This document shows positions 11,266-17,488 of a stretch of DNA of 17,488 bases, piece by piece. Origin of the DNA: Entrophospora sp. SA101 (lineage: Eukaryota; Glomeromycota; Glomeromycetes; Entrophosporales; Entrophosporaceae); the NCBI GenBank assembly GCA_958430865.1, contig CAUDNR010003035.1, positions 1 through 17,488 of the forward strand. Reading direction: 5' to 3'. The notes under the pieces were generated by a model, which was given only the letters and a program-made list of their open reading frames with translations, ran no database searches and was not told the DNA's origin. The position numbers and the translations under genes were made by a program. How positions within the stretch are numbered: position 1 is the first letter of the stretch; each line of letters starts with the position of its first letter.

Positions 11266-12812
11266 TATTTATATTCATAATTATAATTGTAATTATAATT
11301 ATATTTATTTGATAATATACCAATTTATTAGTTTGATCCGATTTATCATTTATATCTTTTAAATATTTATTAAAATCTTTATCTGTTAAAATTGATGATT
11401 CATCTGGAGAAGCTTTTCGAACAGCCCATGATTCAGGTGGAGACCATATTTCTGATCCATCGTAGAATGATTTTTCTGGTTGGAGTTCATCGTATAACAT
11501 GTAATTTGGATTTCTTATAATATCATTCATATCAACAAAATCGGTATCAACTAAAATGGAGATAGTTTTTTTTTTGAAAGATATCAATTTAATGTTATTA
11601 AATGATTTTCTCTAGAATTTTTTTTTAAAAAAAAAAATCAAATAAGGAACGATATCAATACGATTGATTCCATTTAAAATCAAATCCTAAAAAAATTTTT
11701 GAATAAAAATATTGATTATTTGAAAAGATGAATGTAATTAATTAGCGTTGGTTTTGTAGAAATATAAACCTTTTTTTTTCCTGATTTATCTTTTTTTGAT
11801 TTAATCCAAGGAATGTCATTTTTTCCAGGTAATGTAGCAGATTTAGGATAAGTAGGAGTAATAATTGATCCAAAAGGATCATCCCTATCATATGTTGGTG
11901 TTATTACCAAATTAGTATGTATGTAGGGTTCTGCATCTGAGTTTTTACGAGAAGAAGCTATAATAATTATATATGTATGCATGAAATAAACATTACGTGT
12001 ATGCGTGTAAGTTAATATGCAGAGAAATCTATAATAATAGTAGCGATAGTAATAACAATAAAACCTTCTGGTGGTGCCGGTATTTCTTTATCTTTTGATC
12101 CTTTTCTAATAAACCATTTGGGGAAAATAGTTTTCTTTTCTTTAGTAGGGGTTGGATTTATTAGAGTATTACTACTAGCGGTTGAATGTAAGCTACCGGA
12201 ATCTAAAACAGAATCACTTTCTGAACTTCTTGTGCGTCGATGAATTCCTCTAAATGAATGAGAATCCGTAATATTATGGTTAATACTATTATTGCTATTA
12301 TGATGATGATGATGATGATTATTATTATGATGATCATGATCACGATTATTGTTGTTGCTGCTGTTGTTGTTTTTGGACGAATTTTTACTAAAATCAGCTG
12401 ATGATGGCGATGATTGATGAATAGATTGTTGATGAGTAAAATGAGCTATTTCGGGAGGAGGGAAATAACCCACATAATTAGCATTTATATCGTTTTGTAC
12501 AGAATCAAAAGATTTTCTTCTTGGACCATCAGTTTGTGGTAAAGATAAAGCAGATTTGAGATTTTCAGCTGAATGTTTTCTAATAAAAGTAGAATTTCTC
12601 GATTTATTTGATTTAGAAGTAAAATGATTCATCGTTTGTAAAATTGGCTCATAGCTTGGTGAGGAAGGTCTTGAGGCAGAACCAAAAAACAAGGAAAATA
12701 TCGAATCTTTGTCTTCACGAGATTTTTTCCTTCTAGTTGGAGATTGTTCGGGTGTTGTTGGAAGGCGAACAGGTGGTGATATTTCCAATTCTGAGGATCT
12801 TTTTGGAGTCAT
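6222..12812 (-). CDS. CYR1: Fungal adenylate cyclase, Ras-regulated (11 exons, 1832 residues)
   Basis: Makes cAMP from ATP; fungal orthologues act at membranes downstream of Ras and G-alpha. Exons in transcript order: 12812-12065, 11957-11770, 11686-11662, 11550-11321, 11137-10984, 10881-10721, 10620-9050, 8930-6959, 6878-6816, 6715-6506, 6398-6222. All introns are GT-AG and phases agree (5499 bases). Domains: basic/serine-rich N-terminus with an Asn/His tract (142-181); probable G-alpha-binding segment NLDTDFVDMNDII (320-332); Ras-association domain (about 398-490); leucine-rich repeats (about 510-1045) interrupted by a proline run at 869-877; PP2C-like domain (about 1104-1381); class III cyclase domain (about 1444-1604); C-terminal tail, which in yeast binds the cyclase-associated protein. 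Metal-binding aspartates are D1455 (VFTDIKNS) and D1498 (KTEGDAF). D1575 is the likely adenine-specifying residue; N1582 and R1586 are the expected transition-state residues. An in-frame TAA 18 bases upstream supports ATG 12812. Confidence 0.97.
9004..9026. repeat. AT dinucleotide microsatellite in a cyclase intron
   Basis: About 11.5 AT units lying inside the intron at 8931-9049 of the adenylate cyclase gene. Confidence 0.9.
11227..11262. repeat. ATACAT hexamer repeat in a cyclase intron
   Basis: Six tandem ATACAT units inside the 183-base intron at 11138-11320, the longest intron in the gene. An open frame running through it is only intron read-through. Confidence 0.9.
11662..11686 (-). 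other. 25-base microexon of the adenylate cyclase gene
   Basis: TTTTTTTAG on one side and GTATTG on the other frame this segment. It is needed to reconcile splice phase: the upstream exon ends in phase 0 at 11770 and the downstream exon starts two bases short of a codon at 11550. It encodes DLILNGIN plus the first base of a leucine codon. Joined to the next exon it completes the NLDTDF motif that I associate with the G-alpha-binding segment of fungal cyclases. Confidence 0.85.
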
Positions 12813-13737
12813 GTATTTAAATTTTATTTACTTATTGTAATTATATATTTAATTAAAAGCATGTATTTTATTCTTTTAAAAATGAAAAAAAAAAAATTTA
12901 TAAAAATAAAAACAAATTGTGAAACCAACTAAAAAAAACCTAAAATTTTTATTTTGTTTGTTTGACCAAAATATCTTATTTCATCATCAAGTAATAATTG
13001 TGAAAGCTATCCTTTAAATTATAAGACGTTTATAGCAAAAACCAGTTTCCTAAGCGGAAATTTATGGAATTATAGAATTAGGAATTTATTTATTCATAAT
13101 AATAAAGAGGAACTTTGAAAATTTTAAATTCATTATTGGACAAATTAAATTTATTTATATTTATTTTTACCCCTAATTCAAATTTTATTATTTATTTATT
13201 ATGCAATAAAAATATAGTAATTCATAATGACATTAGGAGGTTCAAAAGCAAAGAGGAAAATTTTAGTTAGCACTGAGACGTGACGCATTAATTAATGATC
13301 AGATTAGATTAGATATTATTAGGAATAATTAAAAAAATTGCATAATTCAAGCATTTATGTTCTTTCAATATTTAACTGTCTCCCTTTTTTTTATTCTTAA
13401 TTTTTTATAAAGTTAATCAATATCAGCTTGCTAAACTTTAGCAATCCATCAATGGTTTTGCAAAAAATATTGTATAAATTTTCCACTCCTTTGTTATAAA
13501 TCTCCCAATTCCTCAACATATTACAACCAATGATAATTCTCAAAAAAATTCTGTTAAATTTTTAAATGACTGGAAGTGTTTGCAAAAATAAAAGCAAATA
13601 TGCAATGTGAAAGGAATTTCAGAAATTAATATATGCTCTGATGGTAGGTTTATTAGAAAAATAATTTTTTTAATTACTCCATCAACATATATTAAGTATT
13701 ATAAATAATACAATGAGTTTTTTTATTATTATTATTT
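12813..13737. promoter_or_regulatory. AT-rich upstream region of the adenylate cyclase gene
   Basis: No gene is seen. The stretch should contain the 5' leader and promoter of the minus-strand cyclase gene. Candidate short motifs are a single CCCCT pentamer (13170-13174), ACGTGACGC at about 13278, and a perfect 12-bp palindrome CATTAATTAATG (13286-13297). Each is short enough to occur by chance, so none is claimed as a binding site. Confidence 0.4.
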
Positions 13738-14130
13738 GATATTCCAAAATTAGAAGATGCATCTAAAGTAGGTTCTAAAAATGGGCAGAATTGCATATTG
13801 AAGGAGAACCAGCTAAATGCTTTGCTCTGTCCGTTTCAATATAATTAGAAAGGGTGACTGAGTGCATATCCTATTAATGCCTGTGTTGTAACAATTGAGC
13901 AGGTGGCTAAAATAGAGATTGTTGGATTGCAAGGTGACAAAGAATATGAATCAACAAAAAGCCTTAGATATGGAGCGCTTATAATAGAATCCTTTAATCA
14001 CATGAAAATTTTAATTCAATCTAAAATGTCCTTTTTCATTATCAAATATTGGGATTCTGATGGCAGTCATATAAAAGGATCGATTCTTACTTTCTTCTAC
14101 AATTTATTACGCCTATTTCAAGGTGAGAGC
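13738..14130 (+). pseudogene. DNA topoisomerase II fragment (TOPRIM region), broken
   Basis: Three blocks, in the order found in eukaryotic topoisomerase II, fall in two frames. DIPKLEDASKVGSKNGQN (from 13738) matches the conserved segment just before the TOPRIM domain. IEGEPAKCFALSVS (from 13797, shifted frame) matches the EGDSAKALAVSG motif, with D and S replaced. From about 13903 the first frame returns with IVGLQGDKEYESTKSLRYG, then DSDGSHIKGSILTF, equivalent to the metal-binding DxDxDGSHIKG motif. Stop codons near 13847 and 13857 and an inserted stretch between KSLRYG and DSDG break the protein. ATPase and breakage-reunion regions were not found on either side. It is a dead partial copy, not a working enzyme. 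Confidence 0.82.
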
Positions 14131-14232
14131 ATAAACAAAATAATGATACGGCTTGTCTTTTTTTTCCTGAATGCGAAAAATGAAAAAGACAAAACAACAA
14201 TGGTGACGAGCATAGTAGAAATTCTATTTTGA

Positions 14233-15334
14233 TCAATGTTGCAATTATCATTTTAGTATATGATCTTCGTCCATATATCGAAACAAGTACAGTCTATATA
14301 ATATATAGTAATACTAATTTTGGTCCACTTTTTCTTAAGCAATATATAGAACTAAAAATAATAATATGAAACTCATTTACATCAGATCTACTATGGAACC
14401 AAGCATTAGAAGTATTATGAAGAAAGAACAAGGTGAAAAAATCACACCTTACATTTTTAAATTAAATGATTCTTAGATACTTGAGGCTTATCTAAGGAAA
14501 GAAAGGATTACCTATGAAATTTACCAAGAAAGAAAAATCTTAACTAAATAAAAGAGCTTTGACACAAAACCTAAAAAAGAAGATGGAATTAGAAGAAAAA
14601 TAATTTACTACCTAACTCAAGTTAATTAACAGTATATGTGAACATGTGTATATTAACACATCAGAAAGAAAAGTTGCCATGTAACAACAATTTTATTAAT
14701 TAATTTCATGAATCTTTTTCTTTTGTCTTTCTTCCTGGAAGATAGGCAAAAATTTTTATCAACACTATTTATTCCTCCTAAGAGTAAATAATTAGTTGAA
14801 TTAGTTTGTTGTAATGTTCAAGATTATTATTACATTAAAATCATGTGAACATAAACAATTGCTCTTTGCTGAAAAAAAATTTTCTATCATAAGATTAAAT
14901 AAACCTATTAATAACATGCATTTCTGATATGGGGAATGCTGTAACAAACCAGACAAAGTGAACAAGGTAATCTACTCTATATACCAATATTTAATTTGCG
15001 TAAATAAACAAATTTGACAAATTCAGTAAGACAAACTGAAAAATCTAAGTTCTAAGCTCAAAATTTTTGTGGCAAAATTTGACTATTTATCATATTTGAA
15101 TAACATTCATAATAATCATAACAAACTTAATTATGAGGAGCATGGTATCATGTATGTATAATATGATTTATATGATTTATAGTTTATTGCATATCACGTA
15201 AAATACTAATATGTAGCAAATCCTATTCTACTAAAAAAATAATAACACTACAACAATAAGCAATACTTTTAATCCAATAAAAAGATTCTCTCAATAAAGA
15301 AATATGATAATTTTTTTTAAAATAATCAAAAAAA
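14233..15334. other. Intergenic; nothing recognisable
   Basis: AT-rich sequence without convincing open frames, RNA-gene motifs or clear repeats. If more of the topoisomerase relic exists here, it is too decayed for me to see. Confidence 0.5.
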
Positions 15335-16852
15335 TTACTTTGTTTGTTGTTTTTCTTTTGAATGAGATATTTCTGTTAAAAATGATGACGCATTATTATT
15401 GTCATTTTCTGAGGGTGACTCTAAACCTGACTCATAAATATATTGATTAATATTTTCAATCATTAACTAAAATAATTTGGTTGATCATTATCTTGAGCAT
15501 CTTTGATATTTTGATTTTGTCTTCAATGTAATGTGTGTGTTGTCTCCCATTTGGAGGACCAGAGACTTCACATATTGCAAATTCAGTTTTCAAGGATTTT
15601 ATCACCCATAAAATGTCTATTTTTCTTCCACTACTTCTTGTTTCATCATCATTCTTATCTTTATCTTGATTGTCTGCTGTTGAAATCAAATTTTTCTCAC
15701 CACTAGTATATTTATCATTATGATTTTTTAAAGGAAGAATCTAATTCAGGCCATATATGTGGATTGTATAACACTTACAAATAAATATCCATTTCATTAA
15801 ATTGTTGCTGGAACAAACTAGTAATCACTGGAGTTAGAAACATTTCCCTGTAAGATCGTTCAGATAATGTTTCTTTTAACAAATCATTTCCTCACCCAAA
15901 TGATTGTACTCTGTAAAAAATAAATAAATCACATATAATGATCGGAAAATAGTTTTATAATGCGAGATAAAAATACCTACAATTTGTAAAAAAAGTCCCA
16001 AATAAATTCTTTTTGGTGGTCCCCTCATGTTTTGAGAAAAATCCATTAACAGATTTTTTTAGATCAATACTCTAATATAAAATAATTGTAAATATAATGG
16101 TTTTGAATTTTGTTTGAAAATAAGAATATTTCTTTCAATGCAACGTACCTTTAATATTTCTATCATCAGCTTTTCAATTTCAATATACTCTTTTTTTTAG
16201 GTTTTAAAAGAATTTTATTAATTTCATTTTCAATGTCAATTGTCAATGATTTAATAAAGCTACAACTAGAGCCACGAGTTATATTTAAAATGTTGTTATG
16301 AGCAAGCCTATGATTATAAGAAATGAATCAGCTTAAATCAAATTTCCAAATAAATTGTTTTATTAAAACTTACTAATTATAACTTTGAATTTTATTTTTA
16401 GCTTTCCATTTCATGAGGGCTTCCCTTATATTAATATCATGAATAACTAATTCTCTATCACATAGTTCGTTATTTTCCTATTGATTGGAAATTGTTTATT
16501 AAAAACAAAACAATCAGTTTTACCACCCATTTGAAAAAAATGATGTAATTACTACTTGCTTTATTTTCATTGACATTAGTTAAAATGTTGCTAAAATTAA
16601 AAAAAACATAGTATATAGTTATAATTAGAATGTCGCTTGTAAAAAGACAGCCACCCTCAAACAATACTTACTTTTGTGGATCTTCTATAGTGGACTGTTT
16701 TCGTTTCTTTGCAAAGGACTTGCATTTAAAAAAAAATTAATTGATCAATAAAACCAAACAATTTAATATTTATTATATCATATATATCGCCTACATTTTC
16801 TTCATCCAGGACATGTTGTTCTTTTCCGGCTTTTTTGATTTCTATTTGACCT
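15335..16852 (-). pseudogene. Decayed multi-exon gene, family not identified
   Basis: Exon-like pieces occur in order on the minus strand, separated by intron-like GT-AG gaps: QIEIKKAGKEQHVLDEEN (ending 16793-16852 region), SFAKKRKQSTIEDPQK (about 16672-16720), ELCDRELVIHDINIREALMK (16374-16477), LAHNNILNITRGSS (16149-16307), SIDLKKSVNGFFSKHEG (about 15980-16077), NDLLKETLSERSYREMFL (about 15778-15910), GRKIDILWVIKSLKTEF with ICEVSGPPNGRQHTH (15456-15689), and a tail IYESGLESPSENDN ending in TAA at 15335. Damage includes a one-base deletion in the A run at 16191-16198, TGA at 15892-15894 where tryptophan is likely, a stop created at the 16374/16307 splice, and a frame change before the tail. 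KxDIL...EVSG-type segments recall expanded gene families in mycorrhizal fungi; that link is from memory and weak. Confidence 0.55.
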
Positions 16853-16860
16853 ATTTTTTA
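16853..16860. repeat. Left target-site duplication ATTTTTTA
   Basis: This octamer directly abuts the left terminal repeat at 16861 and is repeated exactly at 17293-17300, directly after the right terminal repeat. Confidence 0.88.
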
Positions 16861-17292
16861 CATACATGATGGCGAAAGTCATTTGATAAAATTCGAAACT
16901 CGAAAAAATCACAAGTTTTCGAAATCAAAATACCCTTGGCGAAATTAAAATCAAAATCTAAATTCAAAATCGAAATCGAAATTAAAATCAAAATCTAAAT
17001 TCAAAATCGAAATCGAAATTCAAAATCGAAATCTAAATTCAAAATCGAAATCTAAATTCGAAATTCAAAAAATTGAATAAAAGCACTTTAAAGACATTGA
17101 TGCAAAAATGAAAAAAAGTTATTTATTAATTTCGAATTTTGAGTTTTGATTACAAATTTCGATTTTGATTTCGAATTTCGATTTTGATTTCGAATTTTGA
17201 TTTTTTCGAAACCTGTTAGGGTATATTCGAAATGTTTGAACCCTAATCGTCGAAATTATTGTCGAAACAAAACTATTTCGCCATCATGTATG
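16861..17292. mobile_element. Foldback MITE, 432 bp, 17-bp perfect inverted ends
   Basis: CATACATGATGGCGAAA at 16861-16877 is the exact reverse complement of 17276-17292. Both ends are flanked by ATTTTTTA (16853-16860 and 17293-17300), a perfect 8-bp target duplication. The interior is largely self-complementary: AAATCGAAATC-rich arms (about 16941-17075) face GATTTTGATTTCGAATTTC-rich arms (about 17140-17215) around a loop at about 17080-17140. A 37-bp unit is perfectly duplicated in tandem (16941-16977 and 16978-17014), with a third decayed part after it. It has no coding capacity. Eight-base duplications are typical of hAT elements, though the terminal sequence is not decisive. A diverged arm copy lies at 233-360. 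Confidence 0.92.
16941..17014. repeat. Perfect 37-bp tandem duplication inside the MITE
   Basis: Two identical, adjacent 37-bp units built from GAAATTAAAATC and AAATCGAAATC strings. The perfect identity in otherwise diverged sequence suggests recent slippage. Confidence 0.9.
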
Positions 17293-17300
17293 ATTTTTTA
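17293..17300. repeat. Right target-site duplication ATTTTTTA
   Basis: Identical to 16853-16860 and directly adjacent to the right terminal repeat of the foldback element. Confidence 0.88.
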
Positions 17301-17472
17301 GTGGGAAAGACATTTTTTCTTTTATTATTATTTGATCGACAAACGCGTATACAGTCAAAGTTCGTGGGGTTGGCACAGAAAAATTTATGAATTTATCGAA
17401 TTGTTCCATCATAATACGGTGCAGATCATCTATAATCATTAATTGCTTATAGTAACAATTGGTCAACTTCAA
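17301..17472 (-). other. Possible partial exon at the window edge
   Basis: A minus-strand frame is open from the window edge region, after a possible acceptor TTTTTGTTTTAG at 17477-17488, down to the MITE. It contains IMMEQFDKFINFSVPTPRTL and VDQIIIKEKMSFPLKN. Its last codons run into the MITE terminal repeat. If the MITE and one copy of the duplication are removed, this frame reads on across the junction as MSFPLKNRSNRNQKSRKR before meeting a stop. It may therefore be the 5' part, or the upstream region, of the decayed gene at 15335-16852. I recognise no family. Confidence 0.3.
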
Positions 17473-17488
17473 AATACTAAAACAAAAA

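Noticed and set aside
13903..14232. Treating the plus-strand 109-codon frame as an intact small gene
   Set aside because: It starts at an internal GTG and carries only part of the topoisomerase II TOPRIM region; the rest is out of frame or missing.
16470..16664. Minus-strand frame of 64 codons as a membrane protein
   Set aside because: The hydrophobic stretch is translated AT-rich intron. The exon evidence in this area is in a different frame at 16374-16477.
1..17488. CRISPR arrays, tRNA or rRNA genes
   Set aside because: No regularly spaced direct repeats, tRNA B-box-like motif within a cloverleaf, or rRNA-like GC-rich stretch was seen on either strand by eye.

Overview
This is an AT-rich eukaryotic window with short GT-AG introns, best explained as fungal. 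The main evidence is a complete fungal-type adenylate cyclase with the Ras-association, leucine-rich-repeat, PP2C-like and class III cyclase order that is typical of fungi. The strong AT bias, many decayed gene copies and small inverted-repeat elements recall an early-diverging fungus such as an arbuscular mycorrhizal species (Rhizophagus-like). That placement is inference only.

Layout. Bases 1-3840 hold no gene I can support: a palindromic patch, a detached end of a foldback element (about 233-360), and scattered coding-like debris. Bases 4017-4365 are a small inverted-repeat element (MITE) lying 19 bases ahead of the start codon of a complete eight-exon copper-homeostasis cutC gene (4385-5739, plus strand). 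An AT-rich spacer of 482 bases separates it from the convergent adenylate cyclase gene (12812 down to 6222, minus strand), which I rebuilt as 11 exons encoding 1832 residues. The splice phases agree at all ten introns.

Upstream of the cyclase are an AT-rich promoter region and a broken DNA topoisomerase II fragment (13738-14130, plus). Bases 15335-16852 carry, on the minus strand, a decayed multi-exon gene of unrecognised function with a frameshift and nonsense codons. Directly beside its 5' end sits a 432-bp foldback MITE (16861-17292) with perfect 17-bp terminal inverted repeats and a perfect 8-bp target duplication. A minus-strand open frame continues on its other side to the window edge.

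Functionally the cyclase makes cAMP downstream of Ras and probably a G-alpha protein. cutC is an unrelated housekeeping neighbour. The rest is repeat and pseudogene turnover. I found no clearly new biological system. The most interesting items are the MITE that forms the immediate cutC upstream region, the precisely bounded foldback MITE, the topoisomerase II relic, and the degenerate phosphatase domain and phosphosite-rich N-terminus of the cyclase.
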